Positions 7,291 through 16,827 of a stretch of DNA of 64,000 nucleotides are shown piece after piece (within the stretch, counting starts at the first letter, position 1; each line of letters starts with the position of its first letter). Below the pieces are notes generated by a model that did no database searches, was not told where the DNA came from, and saw only the letters and a list, made by a program, of their open reading frames with translations. Source of the DNA: an uncultured Atopobium sp. (GTDB lineage Bacteria; Actinomycetota; Coriobacteriia; Coriobacteriales; Atopobiaceae); the NCBI GenBank assembly GCA_946997485.1, contig CAMPVF010000001.1, forward strand, positions 118,740 through 182,739, written 5' to 3'. The translations under genes were made by a program, and so were the position numbers.

Positions 7291-9396
7291 TTATGCTTCT
7301 TGCACCAGGTTGCAGGCCTTACGCAGCACGTCAGCGGCCTTGCCTGAGTACTCATATGCATCAGCATCGTCGTTATAACGAGCTGCATGGCGCATATGCT
7401 TTGGACGCAAGAAAGATTGCGACGTGCCAATGGTTGTACGCGCATGGCGGCGCATACCGTCACCTTCAAGTTCATCATCAAAAAACGTCGAGGCAGAAGG
7501 CGCAGGCTGCGTGTGCAAAAAGTTTGCAACATCCAAGCTCGATGCATGCGACGCGTGAGCATCTTCTATAAGACCAACGCGAACCAAATCGGCATCGCGG
7601 CCAACAAGCGAAAGTGACGAATACGTATGAGCACTCTTAGAGCCATTGGGTTTGTATCCTCCTGCAAGCACCGTAAGGCTTGCATACGTGTTAGCAGGTG
7701 AGTACTGCGTATTCTTTACAGCGGCATCGTTTGCCGTGTTGTACGTGGCATCGGTTGCGACTTTGTGCGCAGCCTTTTGTGCTGCCTTTTGTGCAGCAAG
7801 TTGCGCGGCTTTTTGTGCAGCTTTTTGTGCAGCCAGCTTTTGTTCTTTCTTTGCCGCGGCAATCCGGGCTTCTTCTTGAACTTTATTCTTATGACGTGCT
7901 ACTTCATCGCGAATAAGAAAGTCAACATACGAGCTTGCATCAACAATTTCGGGATGATTAGCCGAAATCTTAAACGGAATAAAGCCCGTTTTTGGTTCGA
8001 TATGATCGGGATCGTCAAGCGTGTCAGTAGCACCAACAATGTCGGTAAATTCGCTGGTAGAAGGAGTAATTTGAGAAATCTCGGCAGCCTTAGCTGTTGT
8101 GTTAAGCTCCAAACTCATGGGTGCGTACACCGTTTCGTCAAGTGCAGCAGCAGGTGCGGATGCTGGCACCGGCGCAGAAGACGGTTCTGCAGGTACAACG
8201 AGACTAGGCTCAATCGTAGCACCATCAATGTCGTCGTACTGAGCAGATACAACAGGAACATGAGGAGCTGCTTTTGGATCTTCAATACGATTATTCATCG
8301 ACGTAAGCGCTGCTTCCCACAAGTCGGCGTGGTCGAGCTCTTCAACGCTACGCTTTGCTGGATACTGACCAATATTCACATTGGCAACACGCGCAGCAAT
8401 TGTTTCTGAACGTTTTACCGTATCGATACGCGCTTTTGAACTTGATAAAGGCAACGGTGCATCCGTAGATTGAACCTGCGTAGCTGCAGATTGAACTTCT
8501 CCATCCAAACCAGCCGAAGGTTGAACTTGCGCAGGTTGCGACAGTGTTGCTGCCGAAAAATCGAAATCGGGTATATCACGAAGCGAGCCAACTTTACGAA
8601 CAGCATCGCCCATGCGGGTATTCCACCACTGGGTACCAACATCGCCTACCGAACCATCGGCACGCTCAATAACAGGCAAATCGTCAAATTTATTTGTCCC
8701 AAGACGCTCGGACAAAATTTTTGCAACGCCTTCAGCACGCAGCTGCAAGCGCTGCTTAAATGTTTGTTGACGCACATAATTTTGTGCAATGTCTTCGTAA
8801 TCGTGTGTTATATGCGCGCGCGAAACCGCAGGTACTTGGTGGTCTGCAGCGGCGAACGCGGCAGGTGAACTGTTTGTGCGCACGCCAGCTTCTTGCGTAG
8901 ATTCAGCAGCAAAGGCAGCGCTGTGCGGGTAAATATCCGGTACGCGTGAAGATAACTCAGACGAAACGGCAAACTGGGGCGTGTTGAGCATGCGCTCGGT
9001 GGCATTCATAGAACGTTTGTTGGTATCATACGTGGCACGAAGCTGCTCATATGCCATATGAGCAGTAGAATCGGCAGAGCTCGCAGATGCAGAAGAGCCC
9101 GTTTGCGTAGAAGTGTTTATAACGGGCAACACGTGAGTTTGAGCAGCTTGAATTGCCTCATCCATATGAGATTGCATACGCTGGCTATAGTGCAAAAACG
9201 CGATAAGCGAAATGCAGCCAGCAGCGGCAGCGCCAGCTAAACAGCCTAAAAGAAATGGAAGTGTTTGTGGATCGCTGAGAGGAGTAATGGAAACGGCGGT
9301 TTGCGCAGGTAGCGCATAGGCAGGGGCAGCATGCATAAGAGCACACGCACCCAAAAGCCCCGATACACGTGCTTTATAACTCGTAGTTCCCATCAT
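7291..9396 (-). CDS. Large membrane-anchored low-complexity protein, unknown function
   Basis: A 701-residue protein with no recognised domain. A signal-like N-terminus (GLLGACALMHAAPAYALP) is followed by a membrane span at about residues 47-68 (FLLGCLAGAAAAGCISLIAF). The remainder is long, hydrophilic and rich in Ala, Ser, Asp and Glu. A Lys/Ala coiled-coil-like stretch (AAQKAAQKAAQLAAQ and relatives) lies around residues 520-545. The product is probably tethered to the membrane with a long disordered or coiled domain; which side it faces cannot be told. Two adjacent ATGs precede the start (MMGTT); the ribosome site (GGGTGG) is weak. It leads a two-gene unit with the VanZ-like gene. A role in the cell envelope is inference only. 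Confidence 0.75.
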   Translation of the reverse strand: MMGTTSYKARVSGLLGACALMHAAPAYALPAQTAVSITPLSDPQTLPFLLGCLAGAAAAGCISLIAFLHYSQRMQSHMDEAIQAAQTHVLPVINTSTQTGSSASASSADSTAHMAYEQLRATYDTNKRSMNATERMLNTPQFAVSSELSSRVPDIYPHSAAFAAESTQEAGVRTNSSPAAFAAADHQVPAVSRAHITHDYEDIAQNYVRQQTFKQRLQLRAEGVAKILSERLGTNKFDDLPVIERADGSVGDVGTQWWNTRMGDAVRKVGSLRDIPDFDFSAATLSQPAQVQPSAGLDGEVQSAATQVQSTDAPLPLSSSKARIDTVKRSETIAARVANVNIGQYPAKRSVEELDHADLWEAALTSMNNRIEDPKAAPHVPVVSAQYDDIDGATIEPSLVVPAEPSSAPVPASAPAAALDETVYAPMSLELNTTAKAAEISQITPSTSEFTDIVGATDTLDDPDHIEPKTGFIPFKISANHPEIVDASSYVDFLIRDEVARHKNKVQEEARIAAAKKEQKLAAQKAAQKAAQLAAQKAAQKAAHKVATDATYNTANDAAVKNTQYSPANTYASLTVLAGGYKPNGSKSAHTYSSLSLVGRDADLVRVGLIEDAHASHASSLDVANFLHTQPAPSASTFFDDELEGDGMRRHARTTIGTSQSFLRPKHMRHAARYNDDADAYEYSGKAADVLRKACNLVQEA

Positions 9397-9763
9397 GGTT
9401 AACCACCCTTATCCAGGGCAACAACGGTATAGCAGCGCACACAGCTAAAGGTGAGATTTCAAAGTAGCAGGCATGAACAATATGCCCCACTACATAAGAC
9501 AAAACGGCGGTGTGTGAATAAGCTATAAATACCGTTTGCCCAACGCGAGCAACATTGATTAATCTATTTATATAGTACGTGATACCAGGTATTTTGCAAG
9601 TTATTTTTTGAAAGTGTAAAAAAGCTACGGATAGTATACGTGTATACACATCCGTAGCTGCAAACATTACGTGAACAGTGGTTATTTACTCAAAAAACCA
9701 GGCAATAGTGAACTTAGCTTGAACTTCCCCACTGCTTGCACACGCACGGTACATAACGCCCAC
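9397..9763. other. Intergenic region downstream of rho
   Basis: This 367-base gap contains the rho terminator (9617-9659) and the upstream region of the 701-codon gene. A 97-codon minus-strand reading frame crosses it but has no ribosome site, an atypical composition and overlaps the terminator, so it is not called. Confidence 0.6.
9617..9659 (-). terminator. Rho-independent terminator after rho
   Basis: A 10-bp perfect stem (AGCTACGGAT at 9623-9632, complement at 9650-9659) is followed on the minus strand by a run of six T. A second small palindrome (GTATAC) sits in the loop. It is 100 bases past the rho stop. Confidence 0.85.
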
Positions 9764-12199
9764 TTACAATTTTGATGGACTATCAACATAATCGATAGCT
9801 TGTGCTCTGCGAGCAAAACGCACAAGAAAGTCTTTGTTGTCGCTCGTTTCTTGCAAGCCCTTTACCAGCGACGATGATGCACGCTCAGTAGAGTTCATAT
9901 TGGCAAGCACACGACGCAGCGACCACACAAGCGGCTGAAGTTCCTTATCAATAAGAAGGTCTTCATTACGTGTACCCGAGCTAACGGGGTCGATAGCAGG
10001 GAAAATACGCCTATCAGCAAGATCGCGATCGAGTTTAAGCTCCATATTACCGGTACCTTTGAACTCTTCGAAGATAACTTCGTCCATTTTTGAACCGGTT
10101 TCGATAAGTGCTGACGCCAAAATAGTAAGTGAACCACCATGTTCAATATTACGGGCGGCACCCAGGAACTTTTTAGGCGGATACAACGCTGCTGAATCAA
10201 CACCACCCGATAAAATACGGCCACTTGCAGGCTGTGCAATATTGTAAGCACGCGCAAGACGCGTAATAGAATCGAGAACCACAACAACGTCTTCACCCAG
10301 TTCAACGAGGCGTTTTGCATGTTCAATAACAAGTTCAGATACCGCCGTGTGATTTTCGGCAGGCATATCAAAGGTGGACGCAACAACCGTACCCTTAATT
10401 GAACGCTCCATATCGGTAACTTCTTCGGGGCGCTCGTCTACAAGCAAACAGAAAAGATGAACTTCGGGGTTGTTGGTGGTAATTGATTGGCAAATACGTT
10501 TCAAAATAGTAGTTTTACCAGCCTTTGGAGGCGAAACAATAAGACCACGCTGGCCTTTACCAATGGGAGCCACCAAATCGATAGCCCTCCCGGTAATCGA
10601 TTGCTTGCCGTTCTCCATAACAAGGCGTTCATTTGGGAAAATAGGCGTTAAATCGCGGAAACGCGGGCGCTGTTTAATTTCTTCTGGGTCGCGATTGTTA
10701 ATCGTAACAATTTTGTTGAGCGGCGGAAATTTATTATTAGCGCGTGTAGGCGCAACGCGTCCCACAATCCAGTCGCCCGGACGAAGCGCATACTGACGAA
10801 TAAGCTGCTGATGAACAAAAGCGTCATTATCGCCATTCATGTAATTACCTGTACGAATAAACGCGTAACCTTCTGGCTGAATATCAAGGACACCGCACAC
10901 TTCGCTATAGCCTTCAGACGCAGCATTAGCCTGATATACCGCTTCGATAAGCTCCTTTTTGCGCACATGAGCAGTTTCGATGCCAAGCTGCTGCGCTTTG
11001 GTACGAAGATCGCCCACCTTCATCGCTTGCAGCTCTTCGCGGGTAAGCGAAGGTCCTGTTGCTTGTTCAACTTTATTACGACCACGGCGACGCTGAACTT
11101 TTACAAAACGTGCAGCTTGCGTGGGTTGTGCGACTTGTGCTGACTGCTGGTTGCTTACAGCAGCTGGCTGCAAATTGGCCTGCACTGCTGGCACCTGCGC
11201 TTGAACTGGCTGCTGATTTTGCTGTGCTACCAGCTGCGAATTTGCGGGTGCATGTTGCACGTGTTGGAGGTTTTGCACATGTTGCGCATTTGGTTGATAT
11301 AACTGATGTTGAACCTGCTGCGCGCCAGGTACCAGCTGAGGTTTAGGTTCGCCTGCTTGATTTTGAACCCGAAGCTGAGAAACGGCTCCTTCTTGAACCT
11401 GTGTTGCCGCAGCTCCGGCAACTGAACCAGCTGCAGCGTTTGGAAGAACACCAACACTTCTGTGCTGGCGGTGTCTGCGAAGCTCAGGCGTAACAGGTGC
11501 AAACAGTGACGCGGAATTTACCAAATTGGTGTGAGTATTTTGAACTTCGGCTTGCTGATTTTGAACTTCTTGCTCATGCAATTGAACTTGAACGGGCTCG
11601 TGTGCATGAGAAGCGTCATTTTGAACTTCCGCACGTTGCGGCTGTGAAAAACGATGGATGCGAGGATTAGTAGCAGCATCTGAAAACACTGTTTGAGCTG
11701 CAGCTTGCTTTGGAGCGTGCTCCTCTGCGCGGCTTGCGAAGCTTGGACGACGAATGCGACGACTGCGCGTCTCATCATTATTGGCGTCATCGGCCATGCC
11801 CTGCTCCTGGCGCACTGATGCATCACTAGTTTGTTCGCGTGCAGGCGCTTCAACAGCAGCCGTATGATGTTGCATGCTTTCTGCTTGTGCTGCAAGCGCG
11901 GCATTAATAACGGCCTGACGTGCAAGCATTTCTTCTTTGCTTGGACGACCACGGTGCGCACGCTTTGGAATGTCGTTAAGCGTTGCCTTCCCTTGTGCAA
12001 TTTTTTGAATTAATTCTTGCTGCTCAGGAGTTAATTGAGGAAATTGCGCAGACTGCGTGCGAGAATTGCGCGCAGCAGACGTGCCGTCAGTTTTACGTGG
12101 ACGGCCTCGTTTGGGCTTTGGAGTTGTAATATCTGCAGTATCGGTTGATTGTTGATTGGTTTGTGCGGATGCATTGCTATCTGAAGTGCGTTCGATCAT
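9764..12199 (-). CDS. rho: Transcription termination factor Rho with a very long N-terminal extension
   Basis: An 811-residue protein, about twice the length of enterobacterial Rho (about 420). The conserved part begins near residue 384 with the N-terminal helical domain (LTREELQAMKVGDLR). It continues through the cold-shock RNA-binding domain (CGVLDIQPEGYAFIR), the P-loop SPPKAGKTT (about 556-564) and Walker B VVVVLDSITRLARAYN. The hexameric helicase core that terminates transcription is therefore complete. Residues 1-383 form a Gln/Ala/Val/His-rich, probably disordered segment with three AT-hook-like basic motifs: KRGRPRK (30-36), HRGRPSK (82-88) and RRGRNK (371-376). Actinobacterial Rho proteins often carry extra N-terminal sequence, but this one is unusually long and Gln-rich. 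A promoter lies about 200 bases upstream, leaving a long leader that could serve autoregulation. Confidence 0.96.
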   Translation of the reverse strand: MIERTSDSNASAQTNQQSTDTADITTPKPKRGRPRKTDGTSAARNSRTQSAQFPQLTPEQQELIQKIAQGKATLNDIPKRAHRGRPSKEEMLARQAVINAALAAQAESMQHHTAAVEAPAREQTSDASVRQEQGMADDANNDETRSRRIRRPSFASRAEEHAPKQAAAQTVFSDAATNPRIHRFSQPQRAEVQNDASHAHEPVQVQLHEQEVQNQQAEVQNTHTNLVNSASLFAPVTPELRRHRQHRSVGVLPNAAAGSVAGAAATQVQEGAVSQLRVQNQAGEPKPQLVPGAQQVQHQLYQPNAQHVQNLQHVQHAPANSQLVAQQNQQPVQAQVPAVQANLQPAAVSNQQSAQVAQPTQAARFVKVQRRRGRNKVEQATGPSLTREELQAMKVGDLRTKAQQLGIETAHVRKKELIEAVYQANAASEGYSEVCGVLDIQPEGYAFIRTGNYMNGDNDAFVHQQLIRQYALRPGDWIVGRVAPTRANNKFPPLNKIVTINNRDPEEIKQRPRFRDLTPIFPNERLVMENGKQSITGRAIDLVAPIGKGQRGLIVSPPKAGKTTILKRICQSITTNNPEVHLFCLLVDERPEEVTDMERSIKGTVVASTFDMPAENHTAVSELVIEHAKRLVELGEDVVVVLDSITRLARAYNIAQPASGRILSGGVDSAALYPPKKFLGAARNIEHGGSLTILASALIETGSKMDEVIFEEFKGTGNMELKLDRDLADRRIFPAIDPVSSGTRNEDLLIDKELQPLVWSLRRVLANMNSTERASSSLVKGLQETSDNKDFLVRFARRAQAIDYVDSPSKL

Positions 12200-12700
12200 A
12201 CAGAATATGCCTTTCTTTTGTGATTATTATGCAACAAAACGTGCTTGGTGACGATGCGGGTGTGCATAACGCGCGCGGGCGCATAGGCAGCGACCAAGCT
12301 ATAACGCAGCACCATCTGCAGCATGTATGCTTAATTACTACATTGTTTTACAAATGGGATGATTGCATAAAGAACGTAAACGAACGTTGGTGCAATTATA
12401 ACATAAAATTTCTGATGTCAACCAATTATTCATGCGAACCAGCACGTAACACTCACGATATACAATATGCACAGTCACGCGCCGCAAACAAGATGTGTAC
12501 AAACGAAAAAACACGACGCGGTACGCGTATGCATAAACAAGAATGCACAACCTACTAAAACGAACGTCGCACAAAAAAGAACGTGCAAAACGCACCGCAC
12601 ATACGATACGCTTTGCACGAGATAAACGAACATAAGAACGCGCCACAAAGGCACAAGAGCACACAAACGCGCGCAAACGCGCAGCTTGAGCACGCACCCC
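12200..12700. other. rho leader and promoter region
   Basis: A 501-base non-coding gap between argS and rho. The rho promoter candidate is at 12395-12421, which would give a leader of about 190 bases. The part nearest argS (12480-12700) is rich in CGCAC-type runs and shows no recognisable gene or terminator. Reading frames crossing the gap on both strands lack ribosome sites and look spurious. Confidence 0.6.
12395..12421 (-). promoter_or_regulatory. Probable rho promoter
   Basis: On the minus strand, TTGACA (12416-12421) and TATAAT (12395-12400) are both perfect consensus boxes, separated by 15 bases. The spacer is shorter than the usual 17, which may weaken the promoter or make it supercoiling-sensitive. 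Confidence 0.65.
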
Positions 12701-14548
12701 TTACATAACTTCGGGTGCTGACACACCAATAAGCTTGAGAGCAACTTCCAAGTTAATACGAACAGCGTCGCACGCAGCCAAACGCGCATGCGAAAGTGCA
12801 TCATCAACAGGACGTCCTTCACTAGAAAGCACCTGGCAATTTGCATAAAAGCCGTGGAACGCGCTTGCAAGTTCCTCAACAAAGTGGGTAATACGGAACG
12901 GAGCACGGTCGCGCGCACACGATGCAACAAGCTCAGGGAATTCCGAAAGTTTGCGCGAAAGTGCAGCTTCCATGGGGTGCACCAACAGCGACAAGTCAAC
13001 ATCATTGCCCACTGCGCGAGCGGCAACTTCGTCCATACCAAGCGTTTTTGCTTCTTCTTCGGTAACACCAGCAGCGTTGCGCAAAATTGAACAAATACGC
13101 GCATGTGCATATTGCACGTAGAACACAGGGTTGCTGTTCGATTTTTCTTTAACAGCTTCAATATCAAAATCGATTGTTTGGTTGGACGATTTGCTAAGCA
13201 GCGTATAACGCGTGGCGTCAACACCCACCTCGTGGAGCAGCTCCTCAAAGGTGATCATCGTGCCCTTACGCTTAGACATACGCACGGGCTCGCCGTTACG
13301 CAGCAAGTTTACAAACTGACCAAGGTCAACGGTGAACTGCCCCTTAAAGCCAAGCGCATCGCACACGTTAGTAACGCGCGCAATATAGCCGTGATGGTCG
13401 GCGCCCCACAAGTCGATTGACTGCTGCGCACCACGATCGAATTTGTCCCAGTGATAGGCAACGTCAGACGCAAAATACGTGTATTCACCATTGCTTTTAA
13501 TAAGAACACGGTCTTTATCGTCGCCAAATTCCGTAGACTTAAACCACAGCGCGCCATCATCGGTTTTGTAGAGATAACCCATTTTTTCCAAACGCGCAAA
13601 GGCACGATCAACCTTAGAGGTACCGCTCTCATCTTTTTGGTAGAGCGAACGCTCAGAAAACCACATATCAAAGTCGCAGCGTGACGTATGACAGGTGTTT
13701 TGAATACGCTTGAGCATTGCCTGATATGCACGCTCGCGGAACGCCGCATTACGCTCGGCCTCGCTCACCTTAGCCCAGCTATCGCCATCTTGCTCATAAA
13801 ATTCGTATGCAATTTCGATAATATAATCGCCACCATATGAATTACCACCAAGATGTTCGTTAAACGCATCCATGTAGGGGTGATTTTCGGGGTGCTCGTC
13901 TTCTTCATCATCAACATACGCATTGCGGTCGGCAAGCAAAAGCTCAAGAGCTTGCTTTGCAGACAGGTGTTTATCTGCAATAATGCTGCAAAGCTGCGCG
14001 TAACGCATGGATACCGAAGAGCCAAACACGTCCATTTGGGAACCGTGGTCGTTAATGTAGTACTCGCGAAATACATCGTAGCCACAAAAATCCAAAACAT
14101 TGCATACTGAATCGCCGAGTGCAGCCCAGCGACCATGACCAACGTGCAAAGGACCGGTTGGATTTGCGGAAATAAATTCGTAGTTAATCTTAAAGCCCTT
14201 GCCCATATTGCAGGCACCCCAGCGATCGCGGGCACTGCGCACGGCATTAATAACGTCGTTACTTGCAGATGTCGACAGATAAAAATTAATAAAGCCCGGA
14301 CCTGCAATTTCTACCTTGGCAATTTCTGTGGTTTCGGGCATGTGATCGACAATTGCCTGCGCAATTTTTGCAGGCGCCATGTGCGCAAGACGAGCTGAAC
14401 GCATGGCAACGGTAGACGACCAGTCGCCGTGGCTTGTATCAGCAGGGCGCTCAAGGCCGCAATCCGAAACTTCGAATTCGGGTAAAACGTTTGCCGCTTG
14501 GGCATTCTTAATGGCTTGTAACACAAGGTTTTCTAAGCTATGAGACAT
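12701..14548 (-). CDS. argS: Arginyl-tRNA synthetase
   Basis: A 615-residue class I synthetase that charges tRNA-Arg in the cytoplasm. The HIGH-type motif appears as HVGHG (135-139) within SANPTGPLHVGHGRW, and the KMSKS loop as RMSKRKGTM. The N-terminal additional domain (residues 1-110) and the C-terminal DALR anticodon-binding domain are both present, the latter including YAHARICSILRNA. Length is slightly above the 550-590 common in bacteria. The start is supported by AAGGAG upstream of ATG. It stands alone upstream of rho on the same strand. Confidence 0.96.
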   Translation of the reverse strand: MSHSLENLVLQAIKNAQAANVLPEFEVSDCGLERPADTSHGDWSSTVAMRSARLAHMAPAKIAQAIVDHMPETTEIAKVEIAGPGFINFYLSTSASNDVINAVRSARDRWGACNMGKGFKINYEFISANPTGPLHVGHGRWAALGDSVCNVLDFCGYDVFREYYINDHGSQMDVFGSSVSMRYAQLCSIIADKHLSAKQALELLLADRNAYVDDEEDEHPENHPYMDAFNEHLGGNSYGGDYIIEIAYEFYEQDGDSWAKVSEAERNAAFRERAYQAMLKRIQNTCHTSRCDFDMWFSERSLYQKDESGTSKVDRAFARLEKMGYLYKTDDGALWFKSTEFGDDKDRVLIKSNGEYTYFASDVAYHWDKFDRGAQQSIDLWGADHHGYIARVTNVCDALGFKGQFTVDLGQFVNLLRNGEPVRMSKRKGTMITFEELLHEVGVDATRYTLLSKSSNQTIDFDIEAVKEKSNSNPVFYVQYAHARICSILRNAAGVTEEEAKTLGMDEVAARAVGNDVDLSLLVHPMEAALSRKLSEFPELVASCARDRAPFRITHFVEELASAFHGFYANCQVLSSEGRPVDDALSHARLAACDAVRINLEVALKLIGVSAPEVM

Positions 14549-14643
14549 TCAAACTCCTTTATTCGGCGGTAGGTTTATCATACCTGAATTTGTATAACAT
14601 GTACGCGCGCAGGCGCGGAAAATTCTCGCATTGTTTACGTGCG

Positions 14644-16290
14644 TTATCGTCGTCGCTGCGCGCCAGCTTGATTGGGAGTTATAGAAGCTTGGGGAAAATG
14701 GGTTGAAGCGGCGCTATCCGTGCTGCTAGCGGCGCTATCCGTGCTGCTAGCTGCGCTATCTGTGCTATCCGCACTACTAACTTCACTACCAGCGCCATCA
14801 ACACCTGCATCTGCACCGCGTGCCATCTGAAGCTCACGCGAAGCAAGGTCACGCCGAACGTTGGCAAGCGAAGGCTCCAGGCCAACCGGATACGATTGCG
14901 GATTTAAGAAACGACAGTACGCAGGATCGAGCAGGTCAAGCGCATTTTTACAACGCTCACGTGCAGACGGCAAAGACTGCGGATCGCGCGTGCGCTTACC
15001 GTGAGAAACAATGTGCTCAAGCAACTCATGACGCGAGCAATTGGCAATATCATACGTAATAAGATCGTCGAGGACATCAACCATATGAGCTGGCTTTTCA
15101 TGTACCTTGGCTTCTTCAACAATCATATCGCCCGTAGGACTATTGTTGGCATCAACATACCGCATAACCGTTTGAATGCCTGGAATAGTGCGTTTATATG
15201 CCATTTCGGAAAGTTTCATAACAGGCTGCCACGCGGAAGCCGCCGTGTTTTTGATGGCAGTCATTTTATACACACCGCCAAGCGCCGGCTGCGGATCACA
15301 GGTGGCAAGTTTAGTTCCAACGCCAAACGAATCGATGGGTGCATGCTGCGCAAGCAGCGATTGAATGGTGTATTCATCCAAATCGTTCGATACCGAAATT
15401 TTTACGTAGGGCATGCCTGCTTCGTCAAACGCACGGCGGGCTTGCTTGGATAATTTGGCCAAGTCGCCACTATCAATACGCACGGCAGCAAGGCGCTGAC
15501 CTTTGCGTTCCATTTCCTTACCAACAAAAATTGCATCGGCAATACCCGATTCAACATCGTACGTGTCAATCAAAAATACACAGTTATGCGGGCTCGACTC
15601 GGCAAATGCGCGAAATGCATCAATTTGCGAAGGAAACGCCATCACCCAAGAGTGCGCGTGCGTACCAAAAACTGGAATATCATATATTTTACCTGCAAGA
15701 ACGTTAGAAGTAGCAGCAGCGCCGCCAACATACGACGCGCGTGCTGCAGCAAGACCGCCGTCTGGACCTTGTGCACGGCGCAACCCAAACTCAAAAATAG
15801 GCCTTCCCTGCGCAGCACGAACAACACGAGCTGTTTTTGTTGCAAGCAGTGTTTGGAAATTTACCGTGTTAAGCAGCGCTGTTTCGAGCAGCTGACAATC
15901 GATAAGCTTGCCTTGCACACGCACGAGCGGCTCGCGCGGAAATACGATCTCGCCTTCAGGCACCGCCCAAATATCAACATCAAGCGAAAAATGACGCAAA
16001 TAATTAAGAAAATCGGGCGTAAAGAGCGCGCCTCCGCCGGGCGCCTTAAGACTTGCAAGATAGTCGATTGTTTCTTCATCGTACGAAAAATTTTCTACAA
16101 GATCGGCAATCTGACCCATACCGCAGGCAACGGCATACCCATTGTGAAACGGGATGGAGCGAAAAAACACATTAAAACAGCCTTCTGCCTGGGCTTTTTG
16201 TGAATCCCAAAAACCTTGTGCCATCGTAAATTCATACAAGTCGGTATTAAGAGCAACGTCGGTTGGGCGCGTGTTATCGGTAAGAGCCAT
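14644..16290 (-). CDS. pncB: Nicotinate phosphoribosyltransferase
   Basis: This enzyme converts nicotinate and PRPP to nicotinate mononucleotide, the first committed step of the Preiss-Handler NAD salvage route. Family landmarks are ALNTDLYEFTMAQGF at the N-terminus, EFGLRRAQGPDGG, and GTHAHSWVMAF with IDTYD near the middle. The start is placed at 16290 (MALTDN), which has AAAGGAAG upstream. The frame stays open 27 codons further but without a ribosome site. This gives 548 residues. The last 50 residues are an added Ser/Asp/Ala-rich tail coded by a 21-base tandem repeat and are probably dispensable. A nicotinamidase-like gene at 42.0-42.6 kb would supply nicotinate. Confidence 0.93.
   Translation of the reverse strand: MALTDNTRPTDVALNTDLYEFTMAQGFWDSQKAQAEGCFNVFFRSIPFHNGYAVACGMGQIADLVENFSYDEETIDYLASLKAPGGGALFTPDFLNYLRHFSLDVDIWAVPEGEIVFPREPLVRVQGKLIDCQLLETALLNTVNFQTLLATKTARVVRAAQGRPIFEFGLRRAQGPDGGLAAARASYVGGAAATSNVLAGKIYDIPVFGTHAHSWVMAFPSQIDAFRAFAESSPHNCVFLIDTYDVESGIADAIFVGKEMERKGQRLAAVRIDSGDLAKLSKQARRAFDEAGMPYVKISVSNDLDEYTIQSLLAQHAPIDSFGVGTKLATCDPQPALGGVYKMTAIKNTAASAWQPVMKLSEMAYKRTIPGIQTVMRYVDANNSPTGDMIVEEAKVHEKPAHMVDVLDDLITYDIANCSRHELLEHIVSHGKRTRDPQSLPSARERCKNALDLLDPAYCRFLNPQSYPVGLEPSLANVRRDLASRELQMARGADAGVDGAGSEVSSADSTDSAASSTDSAASSTDSAASTHFPQASITPNQAGAQRRR
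14710..14770 (-). repeat. 21-bp tandem repeat in the pncB tail
   Basis: Two exact 21-base units (14710-14730, 14731-14751) and a degenerate third encode a repeated Ser-Thr-Asp-Ser-Ala-Ala-Ser tail. All units are multiples of three bases. Confidence 0.8.
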
Positions 16291-16443
16291 GCTAATCTTC
16301 CTTTGAAGAGAATCTTTCTTGTAGAGTAAAACGTTCCTGTCTGCAAGCTGTCTGCAAGCTGCTCCGAGCAACGCAGCAGCTACGCGGCAAAGAGTACCTA
16401 CCTGTACAGTGTACTCTTGATGAGGAAAAGCGGCCGCAACAAA

Positions 16444-16731
16444 CTACGAAGATAAATTAAAAACAATACATATACCAACTACCAGCACAAAAAGAAACGC
16501 CAGCACCAACTTTTGCGCAAGTGGCATGTGCAAGTCGTCATCAGGCTCCATCATACGCGCGTTGCGCTCTTTTATTTGCGCGATGCGTGCGTCTTTTTGC
16601 CGCTCTTCTGCACTTTTGCGCTTTTGCGCAGCAAGTCGGCGCGCTTTTTCGGCTCTCAGCTGCTCAAGCTCGCGACGCTCGTCGTCGCTGAGCGAAGATG
16701 GGCTGGTAGATGTATTCGTATCTTGTGCCAT
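16444..16731 (-). CDS. Small coiled-coil protein with one C-terminal membrane span
   Basis: A 95-residue protein. Residues 15-60 are strongly charged and helical (DDERRELEQLRAEKARRL and Lys/Arg/Glu-rich continuation), likely a coiled coil. Residues 72-93 form a single hydrophobic span (LVLAFLFVLVVGICIVFNL) at the C-terminus. It would be a tail-anchored protein with its coil in the cytoplasm. The ATG has AAAGGAG at good spacing. It lies between pncB and the radical SAM gene. No family was recognised. Confidence 0.75.
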   Translation of the reverse strand: MAQDTNTSTSPSSLSDDERRELEQLRAEKARRLAAQKRKSAEERQKDARIAQIKERNARMMEPDDDLHMPLAQKLVLAFLFVLVVGICIVFNLSS

Positions 16732-16827
16732 TCCTACTCCTTTTCAGTACATACACTGGTACATGCGCTGTTCAACACAGTCCTTACAATGCAGCTAACC
16801 AAAGTTGTGCCGCGTGCTTTTTGGCAT

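Noticed and set aside
9374..9667. Small 97-codon gene between rho and the 701-residue protein gene
   Set aside because: It runs through the rho terminator hairpin, overlaps the start of the next gene and has no ribosome site.
12475..13248. Minus-strand 257-codon frame overlapping argS
   Set aside because: It lies in another frame of a clearly functional argS, has Cys/Arg-rich shadow composition and no ribosome site.
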